A stretch of DNA of 55,595 nucleotides, from positions 1 to 55,595 of the IMG/VR virus record IMGVR_UViG_3300042860_000924. One strand, given 5' to 3'. The notes beneath the pieces are model-generated. The model was given only the letters and a program-made list of their open reading frames with translations. It did not search any database and was not told where the DNA came from. This stretch comes from a virus. Below are positions 17,587 to 26,633 of this stretch, in pieces; positions within the stretch are counted from its first letter, which is position 1, and each line of letters opens with the position of its first letter. The position numbers and the translations under genes are program-made.

Positions 17587-20500
17587 TTATCTGGTATTTA
17601 ACATAACTAAAGAGTTTGAGTTAGTAACCACAAACCTATAGTTATTACTATTATCGTATACAGCATCAACTAAGAACCAACGATCTTTCATACGTTGAGT
17701 TAAAGCTAACCTGGTTTGAGAGATATTAGATGTATCAAAGATATCAACAATATCCTTATTGTTATAAAGTACCCTGTTACCAGGTACTAGTACATTCCAT
17801 AATGTTTTTCTACGCTTAGCAGTTTCAGAACATAGTATGTAGTCTGTATTCTGATAAGTATTACTAACCCTAATTGATTTAAAGAAATCATAAGGTACTG
17901 GTACTGACATAGGATTATATATATCATATATACCTATATCCTGATAAGACTCAGTAACAAATTCAAAGTTAGTTAGTATCTTTTCTTTATCTGATTCCTG
18001 ATTAACTATAAAGCTAACCTTACTATCTACAACTGGCTTGTTATAGAACTTACCATATTGACCATAGTCTTGTAAGTAAATATAACCACCATCACTATTA
18101 GTATTACCAGGGACAGTAAAGATATTTAATCTATCGTTAATGTATAATCTTGGGTAATAAGAATAGAAGGATGTAAAGCCATCTGTGAGTGCACTGTAAG
18201 CTATAGTAAAGTAATCACCTGTACCAACCTCTTCATTCTTATCAAGCATTGATATTAAGAACTCATTATATCTGTGATCGTATGTACAAACAAAACCATT
18301 ATCAGTTATAGGGTTATCAGTTGATTGTATTAAACCATCTAGCTTCCTGTATAAGAAAGCATTAAGTCCTTTGATATCACTTAATGGTTCAGTACCCTGA
18401 GCACTAAACTTAAATATTTTCCTACCCAAGACATCAATGAATACTATTGAATCATCACTTACAGCAAACCCTGATTGATTCTTAGAGCCTACAATAGTTG
18501 ATATATAATCATATCTTTCAAGTACACCACTAGTTCCTAGAACAAGTTCAGAAGTACTGGTAGCGTCTTGTATAAGTTGTTGTGCATTAACCTGGAATAA
18601 ACCAAATCCTCTATCTTGGAAATAGAATAACTTATCCTTAAATACAATAAGATTGTTAATAGGCCCATACTTGCTATCCACGTCTTTGTAAGCTTCAGGT
18701 AAGAATGTAGTCCATGAATCAATATCTTCGCTGTTAGTTTTAGTCTCCGACTTATAGGTCCGTGTATCATACTCGTTAATGTTTTGATAGTTTAATGGTT
18801 TAGCAACGTGAACCATATAGTAGGGATTCCAACTAAACAAGTCACAGGTTGTTGCTTCAAATGATTCTACAGTATCAACTGCACCACTACTACCTTGACC
18901 AAAAGGATCAGAGTAATTAGGTATAGCTGCTGGTAAAATATCTTTACCACGTAGTTCAGTATTAATAGTACTTTCAAGTGGTACACATAAAGTTATACCA
19001 CCAGCTTCTCCAATCAATATACTATTATCACCACCTCCAGCACCACTAGGGTCCATAACTGATATTGCACTATCACCAACCCTACGTTTCCAATCTGGAA
19101 AATCCATGATAGTATCGTAGACTTGTGTGTAAGTATCACCACCAGCTATAAGTAAGTTAGGCATATTAACGCCTGTTACTTTAAAGTAGTTAGATACTGG
19201 TATGTATGTGTTAGTACTACGCTGAGCATATGAACTACCATTGTATTGAGCATTCAATGTTCTATTGTAGTTTACAATATATTTATATAAAGAACTACCA
19301 CCTTGAGAAGTCCAACTATCTAAGTCAGCATATCCTCTACCACCGAATGTTGTTGTTAAGAAATCAACTGAGCCATTAAGGTTACCTGAAGTAGGTTTAT
19401 TACCACCAAATATAATAGCAGCTCTATTAGAGCCTGTTGAATATCTTGTTACAAATCCTGTATTACTATTGCTTGGTGAGAAATTACCTACTCTAGCATT
19501 AGTATTATAAACTAATAATGTTGATGGGTTATAAGCACCAAATGTTGAACTATGTCCTGCTAGAAATGATTCGTGGACTGGGTATATAGGACCATCAGCT
19601 GCACTATCCTTAATACAATAAGGAGAATTAGCTGTATCTATATGTGAGTAGTATTTACTTATAATCCAAGCTACATCTTCACATGGTATGTTATTACCAT
19701 CTAAAGCATTACCACAATCTTGCCCATAAACAAAGCTATTTTGATTGGTACCCAAGATACCAACGAAGTCTATTGAATCACCAGTTTGAAATCCTGGGAA
19801 TCCTCTAAAGTCAAAGTCTGGAGATTTAATTGATCCTACATTATGCCATAATAAAGAATCGGACCTAAGGTTAACTGGGTAATAATTACTACCACCTAAA
19901 CCTGTAGCAGAGTCATGTGATAAGTAAAATGCTGTACCACTTATTACTGATGAGTAATCTTTCTGAGCAAAGTTAAATACACCTTGACCAACAATATGTT
20001 TATCATTATCAGTCCTAGGTACTACTACTATCTGAAACCCAGTAGCTTCAGTTGGTATATTACTTAATGAAAACTTCAAATACATTTGATTTGTATAAGC
20101 TTTCACATTAGTAGAATCATAAGTAGCTAATGGGTATGCTAAGAATCTTTGATGTTTAGCTGTACCATTAGGCATGTACACATGTGGTACACGTATATCA
20201 GCTATCCATTTAGGGAAGCTAGGATTACCAAGATCATCAAAGAATACAACAGCAAATCTATACATCTCATCACGCTGATAGCCAGCCATTAATGGTGCAT
20301 AGAATGGTGAAACAAAACAATCATAAAAATTACCATTAGTATGATCTCTATCACCTAATGATATAATAGTATTAGTCTTTGTAATTATATTCCTATAAGG
20401 AGCTCCATTATATGATCCTGGTGAAAAGCTATTACCTATTTGTTTCTCATCTGCTAATATAGGAAAGCTAGAAAACTCATAACTAACATTTGGTCCTTGA

Positions 20501-22653
20501 CCTCCTAGGTTAGTTAGGGTACTAGCTGATACAGAACCTGGTTTGTATAATAAGTTATTAGTACTTAATGGTGATTGATTACCATAGTCTTGTATAGCAT
20601 CAAATGTCTCAGGTACATCATAAGGTGTTACAGCTGAACCATTTATAGCAGTGATCTGCCAAGTATTACCAGACTTAGTTAAAGTGTATGGTGTACCTTG
20701 TGCATCATATAAGGTAGTGGTAGTAGAGTTTAAAGGAAACCTATAAGCTCTTGAATCATAGTCTACATCAAAAGTATTAGTCCTAACATTAGATAGGAAT
20801 AATATATTGTTCTTAGTAGCCATAGCTTTAGCTCTAACAATATTAGTTGAGAAAGCTGTAAGCTCATCTATACTAATTGGGTAATCAGAATCTTCTTCCC
20901 CAGTATGTAGGAAAGTCATTGTAGATCCTGTAATAACATTATCTGAAATTACTTTAATCTCAGGTGCTGTATTCTTAGTACCATAGTAAATGAAGGCTAT
21001 CTCAATTCTATCAAAGTTTGTATCTATATTAGATACTTCTAATTGAATAGATTTATCAACAGTTACCCCAGCATCTACAGCATAATAGTCTATCCAATTT
21101 GTGGTAGACTCATCCTGTACTGTTAATGGTACTAATATTGATGGCATAGAGAACCTAGTCTCTGCACCATTGTTACGCTTTAACCTATATGCATACTGAT
21201 ACATCCCTGACTTCAAATTACCGCCTTTAACGATACCTGTTAAGTTTAACACATCAAAGTCAATTGCTGGTGTTAAAAGTAATTGTGAGGGAGCTAAACT
21301 AGCTACATTGGGATCTGCGACATTAATATATCTAGGAGGATTAAAATTATCCGTCCAGTATATCTTTTGAATGTTTTCATTCTCATACCTGGCTTCAACT
21401 CTACCAAGATTTAATATTGGATGTTGTGTACTAAAATTTAACTCACTATTGTATATTAGAGTTAATGTTGAATTTATATTTACATTGGGGTCAGCAGTTC
21501 TATCATAAGTAAACTTCCATATCTGACCATTACTAATTGGATCTACACCACCTGGATCAGGATCTGTACATGAGGTTGTAAATAAATAAATATCATCTCT
21601 TAATGTAACCCAACCAATTATCTGCGCACTAGCTACACCAGAAATGTAGTTATTAGTAACATTAAAGATTTGACTATACATCCCAGGACCGTACAAGTCT
21701 ACACCAACAATCCAAACTACAGCAGCTGTAGTAGGTGGAGGAGTAATTGAAGTAGGTGTGAAATCTAATCTAATAGTTATATCATTATTAGTAGGGGTGA
21801 TAGGTGTTGTTATTGTTCTAACTGAGGCACCAGCTACACCACTATAATCTTGACCACCACTAAGAGCATAAGACATTGGAGTAACCCCACCTAAATCTAA
21901 TGATATATAAGCTGTAGTGTTTTGTATAGCCCCAGTCTTGTACTTTAAATTTATAGTGTAATTACCAGTTGGTAATGTCTTAGGTATTGTTTGTGTAACC
22001 TCATGCCATGAAGCAGGACCATTACTTATTTCAGTATTAGCTACCCACTGCATTAGACCCCCTATGTTAACAAATGTAGGGTGATTACTATAAGCAATAC
22101 CAGCACCACCACTATCAGTAGCAACCCATGAATTTAAAGTATTAGCACCAGCAACTCTAGGTAATGTTAAGTACTGATTGTAGTTAACTAAACCAGTACC
22201 ACCACTAACAAATGTAAAGCTAGTTATAGATACATTAGTTACAGCAGATGAGGATATATGAATACTATCAGTATAGCTAGTAGCTACAGTAGTACCAAAG
22301 CTTGAGTTTATATGAGAGGTTAATCCAGTTAATAAGTCAGCTAGGGAAGTATAAGTAAATTGATAAGCAGGTAAATTTGTACCATCAATATTTACTACGA
22401 TAGAATATATACTACCAAGTGATAAGTGTGATAAGTACTCAGTGTTAATTTCTATCTTAGAAACAGAATTAATATCTGGAATAACTGAATCAAACTTATT
22501 ACCACGAATGTTAGTACGTGATAATGTTGTAGCACCATTAGTAGTAACTACACGGAAATTCTCAGAATTATATACTAAGTCTGGTTTTAACAGAGCCTTA
22601 GAAATATCCTGATTCATATTCCCACCTAAATTATTTTTTAATGGTATTAACAT
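17587..22653 (-). CDS. Tail stabilization / tail-muzzle-like protein
   Basis: A 1,688-residue, Thr/Asn/Tyr-rich, mainly beta protein beginning MLIPLKNNLGGNMNQDISKA and continuing LLKPDLVYNSENFRV, which I recognise as the crAss-like 'stabilization protein' start. Members are very long and sit after the neck-ring genes; in the crAss virion such a protein closes the short tail. Here it follows two ring-like genes directly, its start overlapping the previous stop by one base, and precedes cargo genes. The length suits a full gene. No enzymatic motif was seen. The exact structural role is taken from family knowledge. Confidence 0.85.
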   Translation of the reverse strand: MLIPLKNNLGGNMNQDISKALLKPDLVYNSENFRVVTTNGATTLSRTNIRGNKFDSVIPDINSVSKIEINTEYLSHLSLGSIYSIVVNIDGTNLPAYQFTYTSLADLLTGLTSHINSSFGTTVATSYTDSIHISSSAVTNVSITSFTFVSGGTGLVNYNQYLTLPRVAGANTLNSWVATDSGGAGIAYSNHPTFVNIGGLMQWVANTEISNGPASWHEVTQTIPKTLPTGNYTINLKYKTGAIQNTTAYISLDLGGVTPMSYALSGGQDYSGVAGASVRTITTPITPTNNDITIRLDFTPTSITPPPTTAAVVWIVGVDLYGPGMYSQIFNVTNNYISGVASAQIIGWVTLRDDIYLFTTSCTDPDPGGVDPISNGQIWKFTYDRTADPNVNINSTLTLIYNSELNFSTQHPILNLGRVEARYENENIQKIYWTDNFNPPRYINVADPNVASLAPSQLLLTPAIDFDVLNLTGIVKGGNLKSGMYQYAYRLKRNNGAETRFSMPSILVPLTVQDESTTNWIDYYAVDAGVTVDKSIQLEVSNIDTNFDRIEIAFIYYGTKNTAPEIKVISDNVITGSTMTFLHTGEEDSDYPISIDELTAFSTNIVRAKAMATKNNILFLSNVRTNTFDVDYDSRAYRFPLNSTTTTLYDAQGTPYTLTKSGNTWQITAINGSAVTPYDVPETFDAIQDYGNQSPLSTNNLLYKPGSVSASTLTNLGGQGPNVSYEFSSFPILADEKQIGNSFSPGSYNGAPYRNIITKTNTIISLGDRDHTNGNFYDCFVSPFYAPLMAGYQRDEMYRFAVVFFDDLGNPSFPKWIADIRVPHVYMPNGTAKHQRFLAYPLATYDSTNVKAYTNQMYLKFSLSNIPTEATGFQIVVVPRTDNDKHIVGQGVFNFAQKDYSSVISGTAFYLSHDSATGLGGSNYYPVNLRSDSLLWHNVGSIKSPDFDFRGFPGFQTGDSIDFVGILGTNQNSFVYGQDCGNALDGNNIPCEDVAWIISKYYSHIDTANSPYCIKDSAADGPIYPVHESFLAGHSSTFGAYNPSTLLVYNTNARVGNFSPSNSNTGFVTRYSTGSNRAAIIFGGNKPTSGNLNGSVDFLTTTFGGRGYADLDSWTSQGGSSLYKYIVNYNRTLNAQYNGSSYAQRSTNTYIPVSNYFKVTGVNMPNLLIAGGDTYTQVYDTIMDFPDWKRRVGDSAISVMDPSGAGGGDNSILIGEAGGITLCVPLESTINTELRGKDILPAAIPNYSDPFGQGSSGAVDTVESFEATTCDLFSWNPYYMVHVAKPLNYQNINEYDTRTYKSETKTNSEDIDSWTTFLPEAYKDVDSKYGPINNLIVFKDKLFYFQDRGFGLFQVNAQQLIQDATSTSELVLGTSGVLERYDYISTIVGSKNQSGFAVSDDSIVFIDVLGRKIFKFSAQGTEPLSDIKGLNAFLYRKLDGLIQSTDNPITDNGFVCTYDHRYNEFLISMLDKNEEVGTGDYFTIAYSALTDGFTSFYSYYPRLYINDRLNIFTVPGNTNSDGGYIYLQDYGQYGKFYNKPVVDSKVSFIVNQESDKEKILTNFEFVTESYQDIGIYDIYNPMSVPVPYDFFKSIRVSNTYQNTDYILCSETAKRRKTLWNVLVPGNRVLYNNKDIVDIFDTSNISQTRLALTQRMKDRWFLVDAVYDNSNNYRFVVTNSNSLVMLNTR

Positions 22654-23462
22654 TAATATCTACCTCTCTGTCCTTGTTTACCTAAATTTCTAAATGCTGA
22701 TAGATACTCATCCTTACGGACAACCATCTTCAATGATATATTCTTCATAGTCTCCATCTGATGTTCATCTGGAGTTCTAGCTAAAGCGTAAGCTGCAGCC
22801 ATAGCCCAATTACGTTCACGTAATGATACTTTATAAACATCACCACTGATAATACCTTTTCTAAATAATCTCCAGTCTAAGCGCTCTAAAATGTATGCTG
22901 ACACAGCTTGTTTGATTACATACTCATCTGGTACTTTAGGGAAACCCTCATCATCAATAGGGAAAGCCCAGTAAGCCATACAAGCTTTACCAGACTTAAC
23001 ATTGAATGTAATATGATTATTAGTTATGTTAAATGTGATAGGTTCTAATCCTTGCTTTGTTGGTGGGGTAATAGGTTCAGCTGAAGGCGAGAACGCATTA
23101 CCAAAGTTATCATAGTATGTTTCTATAGCTGAGCTACTAACACTATCCCAACCACAACAAGTACCATCTAACATTTCATGGTAAGTATTAGTTGAAGGAA
23201 TAGCTGTAATACCATCTACTGATAATGCTCTTAGCTTATGGAAGTCACTAGGTAATTTAATTTTAAACCCATCAAAGTCCCATGTCTCATCTTCCTTATG
23301 ACCGTATATCTTAGACTCATATACTAGCGGGGAAGCTACACCCTCTAAAGCTTCATAGGCCCAGTATGCTAGATCATCAATATTTAAATCACGATCGGCA
23401 CCTGAGTCCCTATATATTTTTAATATTACTTCTTTTAAAGAAGTGTATTTGTATAACTGCAT
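22653..23462 (-). CDS. Neck/ring virion protein (crAss-like structural protein)
   Basis: A 269-residue soluble protein with an acidic helical N-terminus (YKYTSLKEVILKIYRDSG), a beta middle and a basic helical C-terminus. Both ends overlap neighbours in TAATG junctions, so it is co-translated with the preceding ring-like gene and the tail stabilization protein. Crassvirales carry several ring proteins joining portal and tail at this site. Assignment rests on size, style and position; which ring it forms cannot be decided. Confidence 0.7.
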   Translation of the reverse strand: MQLYKYTSLKEVILKIYRDSGADRDLNIDDLAYWAYEALEGVASPLVYESKIYGHKEDETWDFDGFKIKLPSDFHKLRALSVDGITAIPSTNTYHEMLDGTCCGWDSVSSSAIETYYDNFGNAFSPSAEPITPPTKQGLEPITFNITNNHITFNVKSGKACMAYWAFPIDDEGFPKVPDEYVIKQAVSAYILERLDWRLFRKGIISGDVYKVSLRERNWAMAAAYALARTPDEHQMETMKNISLKMVVRKDEYLSAFRNLGKQGQRGRY

Positions 23463-23971
23463 TATTCGAAATAGTCTATAGAATGATTTGTTTGTAATAT
23501 ATTGGCTAGTTTTCTATGCCAATGTCTAATTGGCTCAAGCCTGTAAGATCTGATATTAGATACATCAGCAAATGCCCAATATAACTTATATCTAAAATAG
23601 TTCCTATGCTCATTTAAATGATATTTAAGCTTACCAGTTTCTCTCCAGTATTTGTAGTCCATCTTAAGTTTTCCCTTAGTCTTAAGTAAGCTAATAGGCA
23701 TTTCCTTCTTCTGTACTCTAAGCTCTCCTAGTTTAAATGGGAGTACAACAGTATAAGATTTAAGCAGTATAGCTTCAAACATTAAGGAGTACAAACGCAT
23801 GTTAACAGCTCTAAAAACAGATTTACTAACTGGTTGTACTTCTGAGTTACCTAAATATTTTCCACTTGTCTTAGGGAAATCAAAAAGTTTAATATAGTTC
23901 TTATACACATCATTTAGTGTGTAGTCTGAAACTACTTTGTTTGGTTTACCTTTCCTACTTAATACTTTCAT
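23462..23971 (-). CDS. Small conserved neck/tail protein
   Basis: A 169-residue, strongly basic, aromatic-rich protein (MKVLSRKGKPNKVVSDYTLN; later YWRETGKLKYHLNEHRNYFR). It is TAATG-coupled on both sides between two ring-like genes, which makes a connector or tail-assembly role likely. Its basic charge could suit contact with DNA in the neck channel. No known motif was recognised and no enzymatic role is proposed. Confidence 0.65.
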   Translation of the reverse strand: MKVLSRKGKPNKVVSDYTLNDVYKNYIKLFDFPKTSGKYLGNSEVQPVSKSVFRAVNMRLYSLMFEAILLKSYTVVLPFKLGELRVQKKEMPISLLKTKGKLKMDYKYWRETGKLKYHLNEHRNYFRYKLYWAFADVSNIRSYRLEPIRHWHRKLANILQTNHSIDYFE

Positions 23972-24663
23972 TACTTAGCCTGTTGCTCCTCTAAATTATT
24001 CTGCGCATTGTTAGTATTATCACTAAGAGGTTTCTGTAAGAACTTAAAGTGAGTATCTATGATTAACCTTTTTAATGTATCTAACATTTGATTAGATATA
24101 GGATAGGGACTATCAGAAGTGAAGCAAGGAGCATTAGAACAATCATTAAATTGTGCTAGCTCCTTAGGGTCTTCAAATACTCCAGTAATATTTATATGTT
24201 CAATAAATGGGGTATTCATTAAGTATAAATAACCCTCCTTTAAAAAGGCCTTAACAGTATGCTTACCAAACTTATTATAGTTCACATAAGGCATAGCTGC
24301 TACAGGAAATATTGAATAAGGTATAGAACCTAATTTAGGTGTACTAACCTTAAGTAACATATCCTCTTCAGCAGATTCAATAAACTTAGGTACACGTAAC
24401 TTAGTTTTAACCAAGTAACACCCTGATATAAGTTCAGGGTTCTCAGATGCATCTACTTGCTCAACCTCTACACATGGTAGTGATTGTATTATATTCTCAC
24501 TTAAGGTTTGACCTTTATCGATCTGCCTACGAATGAGAGTGGCTCTAGTAGAGTGCACCCAGAATTCCAACTGTCTATCGCTGATTGGATCATCGTCACT
24601 TACTAAAGCCCCTCCTCTTAGTATATTTCTTAAGTCGTATATTATTTGATTTAATGTAGTCAT
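23971..24663 (-). CDS. Neck/ring virion protein
   Basis: A 230-residue protein beginning MTTLNQIIYDLRNILRGG and including SDRQLEFWVHSTRATLIRRQ, a pattern seen in phage head-tail connector/ring proteins with helical ends and a beta core. The C-terminus is helical (MLDTLKRLIIDTHFKFLQ) and then Asn/Gln-rich. It opens the ring-protein block and is TAATG-coupled to the next gene. The related phrase NTLKRLIVNKITLKA occurs in the small protein at 45509-45808, hinting at shared ancestry of one helix. Structural class is likely; the precise ring is unknown. Confidence 0.68.
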   Translation of the reverse strand: MTTLNQIIYDLRNILRGGALVSDDDPISDRQLEFWVHSTRATLIRRQIDKGQTLSENIIQSLPCVEVEQVDASENPELISGCYLVKTKLRVPKFIESAEEDMLLKVSTPKLGSIPYSIFPVAAMPYVNYNKFGKHTVKAFLKEGYLYLMNTPFIEHINITGVFEDPKELAQFNDCSNAPCFTSDSPYPISNQMLDTLKRLIIDTHFKFLQKPLSDNTNNAQNNLEEQQAK

Positions 24664-24787
24664 TTATATTTTTATAATAAGGATCTGAAAAAAGATCATC
24701 ATCCCATTCAAAGGGATCTCCTATCCAATGATTTATAGTTCCATTGGAACTACTATAGGTAATTTTCCATTTAATACTACTCCGCAT
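24596..24787 (-). CDS. Possible small acidic protein bridging a gene gap
   Basis: A 63-codon frame overlapping the phosphoesterase end and the next gene's start. The otherwise empty 69-nt gap encodes a sensible acidic-aromatic segment (HWIGDPFEWDDDLFSDPYY), followed by a basic tail. It could be a real overlapping gene or chance; the heavy overlap on both sides lowers confidence. Confidence 0.35.
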   Translation of the reverse strand: MRSSIKWKITYSSSNGTINHWIGDPFEWDDDLFSDPYYKNINDYIKSNNIRLKKYTKRRGFSK

Positions 24788-25809
24788 GATACAATTGATT
24801 TTTTACTAAAAGCTTTAGCGTAATCAAAACTGTATTGCGCATCATCAATACCACATCCTACTTGCATTGCGAATATCCGATCTATCTCAGAGACGTTCCA
24901 GGTGATAGACGCTGTAGTATGTAAGTGCCCACTAACCACAGATAATCTGCGATTTAAAGCTCTATTAAAAGCGGCCCTATCACCTGAAGTCCCAGTACCA
25001 TGAGTATAGATAACACCTTGAATCTGGTGTTCGAGATCGAATTTCCAATTAGGTACTTCAAGTACCTCTGCCAATCCTTTGATCCAACGCTTAGACATAC
25101 CTGAGGTAAATGCCTTACGTTGAATTATCTGATCGTGGTTTCCTAAGCAAACATGTGCTTCAGGGAATGTATAGTACCAAGACTTTAATTTACTGATAGC
25201 TAAAGCTAGTTCATCACCAGCTGAATGACCATCAGGATTAGTCTCATGATATGATGAGTAGTTATTATCAACTACATCACCAATATGTACTACTGTACCA
25301 CAATTAAATCTTTCTTGAACTTCTCTGCAGAACTTTAAATACCCTTTCCTTTCAAAAGGTATGTGGGTATCTCCAATGACCAATACGTTATTCTTATCGC
25401 CCGTTAGAAATGGTTCAATCTTCTCTTCCTGCAGATCAACTTTAATAGCATCATTTTGCTCATCAAATACACCCATCTGAAGTAGTTGATTGAGGAGTTG
25501 TAAGTTCAACTCTCTATCCTCTTGAGCATTACCAGTTCTAAACTTAACTACTGGTATTGGTGTATTTGAATCTAATCTTACTTTTACAACTTTTCTGTTG
25601 CTGCTAATAAAGTTATTATAATTTGAACTACCTCTATCTAAGAGTTCTCCTCTTTTAAAGTAGTCCTTTACTTCTTTAATAATATCTCGAACATCTTCGT
25701 ATGATAAGCTAAATCTATCAGCTAGTTTAGCGTAAGAAGTCTTTAAATGTCCTGGGTGGCTGATTAGCCAATCCCTCAATACTTGTTGTTTTGTTTCTCT
25801 ATTTCTCAT
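24733..25809 (-). CDS. Calcineurin-like metallophosphoesterase with N-terminal helix-turn-helix-like region
   Basis: A 358-residue protein. The C-terminal two thirds carry the full metallophosphoesterase set: GDTH (146-149), GDVVD (177-181), GNHD (223-226), H270 and GHLH (294-297), enough to bind two metal ions. Substrate cannot be read; family members cut phosphodiesters in nucleotides, nucleic acids or proteins. The first ~60 residues (KTSYAKLADRFSLSYEDVRD) look like a helix-turn-helix, suggesting DNA binding. It is the first gene after a consensus promoter and lies between the lysis cassette and the neck genes, so it may be expressed separately. The fold is very well supported; the role in infection is unknown. 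Confidence 0.9.
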   Translation of the reverse strand: MRNRETKQQVLRDWLISHPGHLKTSYAKLADRFSLSYEDVRDIIKEVKDYFKRGELLDRGSSNYNNFISSNRKVVKVRLDSNTPIPVVKFRTGNAQEDRELNLQLLNQLLQMGVFDEQNDAIKVDLQEEKIEPFLTGDKNNVLVIGDTHIPFERKGYLKFCREVQERFNCGTVVHIGDVVDNNYSSYHETNPDGHSAGDELALAISKLKSWYYTFPEAHVCLGNHDQIIQRKAFTSGMSKRWIKGLAEVLEVPNWKFDLEHQIQGVIYTHGTGTSGDRAAFNRALNRRLSVVSGHLHTTASITWNVSEIDRIFAMQVGCGIDDAQYSFDYAKAFSKKSIVSCGVVLNGKLPIVVPMEL

Positions 25810-25829
25810 GGTTTTAATTTTGTTTACTA

Positions 25830-25861
25830 CAAAGATAATAACTAATTATTGAAAATCCAAA
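25830..25861 (-). promoter_or_regulatory. Bacteroidetes-type promoter before the phosphoesterase gene
   Basis: Minus strand shows TTTG (25861-25858), a 20-nt spacer, then TATCTTTG (25837-25830), matching the -33 TTTG / -7 TAnnTTTG consensus of Bacteroidetes primary sigma factor. It lies in a 76-nt gene-free gap, 20 nt before the ATG. Confidence 0.8.
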
Positions 25862-25885
25862 TGTTTTTTTCTAATTAGTTGATTG

Positions 25886-26374
25886 TCAGTTAGAAAAAAT
25901 TTTCATGAGTCTTGAAACAACAAATCCAACAGTGAAAGCACCGAGTAAAGCTAATATATTATACCAAGATTTAACAGGTTTCTCAGTCTTAACTTCTACT
26001 TTCTCTTTATCATTATTCTTTAGAGATGTTATGTAAGTATCCCTTTGTTGTAATAATAGCTTTAAGCTATCTTCAGCACATATACTCTTAGCTGTAAGCT
26101 TACCATCAACTATCTTAACCTCAACCTTAGAACGATCATTACGTACTTGTACTTCATCTAATTGTGCTTTACCTAAGGAATCCACACTAACCGCTACACC
26201 ATCTATAGAGGCTATAACCTCTGGTATATAGATAGTTGTATCCTTGTACGAAGTATTATAGATTACAGTATCCTTACTTACGTAATTAACCTTCTCCCAT
26301 CTTGTTGGGATCGTCCTGCATGAGGTCAGGATTGTTAATCCTATTGCGCTTATTAATATCAATGTCTTGTTCAT
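25886..26374 (-). CDS. Unimolecular spanin (u-spanin): outer-membrane lipoprotein with C-terminal membrane anchor
   Basis: From the ATG at 26374 the 162-residue protein starts MNKTLILISAIGLTILTSC, a lipoprotein signal with lipobox LTS|C at Cys19. A polar, partly coiled periplasmic domain follows, then one C-terminal transmembrane helix (ILALLGAFTVGFVVSRLM). A lipid anchor outside plus an inner-membrane helix is the plan of one-protein spanins such as T1 gp11, which fuse inner and outer membranes in the last lysis step. An ATG ten codons upstream (26404) would hide the signal peptide, so the inner start is preferred; GGAG lies just before it. The gene start overlaps the previous membrane gene by 89 nt. 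It closes the lysis cassette. Confidence 0.85.
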   Translation of the reverse strand: MNKTLILISAIGLTILTSCRTIPTRWEKVNYVSKDTVIYNTSYKDTTIYIPEVIASIDGVAVSVDSLGKAQLDEVQVRNDRSKVEVKIVDGKLTAKSICAEDSLKLLLQQRDTYITSLKNNDKEKVEVKTEKPVKSWYNILALLGAFTVGFVVSRLMKIFSN

Positions 26375-26633
26375 AATCTCCAAAAAATGTAGCTCCTGCA
26401 CCAAATCTACCTTTAATTATATCTACTAGGTTCTCTGCAGTTAAGAACCCTAAACCTAATAATATTATAGTTGCTAGGATATACAAGAAGATCTCTTGTA
26501 TGGCTACCCCAGTATAGAGGTGGACGATATACCCAACATTAAATTGTACAAAGGCGGTAAAGACAGTAACTTTCCTAGCGGAAGGTTTTCCGCGATATTC
26601 AAAAGTTTTCTTAAACCACCTTATTAATTTCAT
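26286..26633 (-). CDS. Two-helix membrane protein of the lysis cassette (holin candidate)
   Basis: A 115-residue protein with a basic N-terminus, two hydrophobic helices (about residues 24-45 and 47-70) and a hydrophilic acidic/basic tail. It is TAATG-coupled behind the lysozyme and overlaps the spanin start. Small size, two helices and charged tail suit a holin or holin regulator. Another small membrane protein precedes the lysozyme, so which of the two makes the lethal hole is undecided. Confidence 0.6.
   Translation of the reverse strand: MKLIRWFKKTFEYRGKPSARKVTVFTAFVQFNVGYIVHLYTGVAIQEIFLYILATIILLGLGFLTAENLVDIIKGRFGAGATFFGDYEQDIDINKRNRINNPDLMQDDPNKMGEG

Noticed and set aside
26375-26404. 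Upstream ATG of the spanin gene
   Set aside because: It would place ten polar and acidic residues before the signal sequence, hiding the lipoprotein signal; the inner ATG gives a perfect lipobox position.
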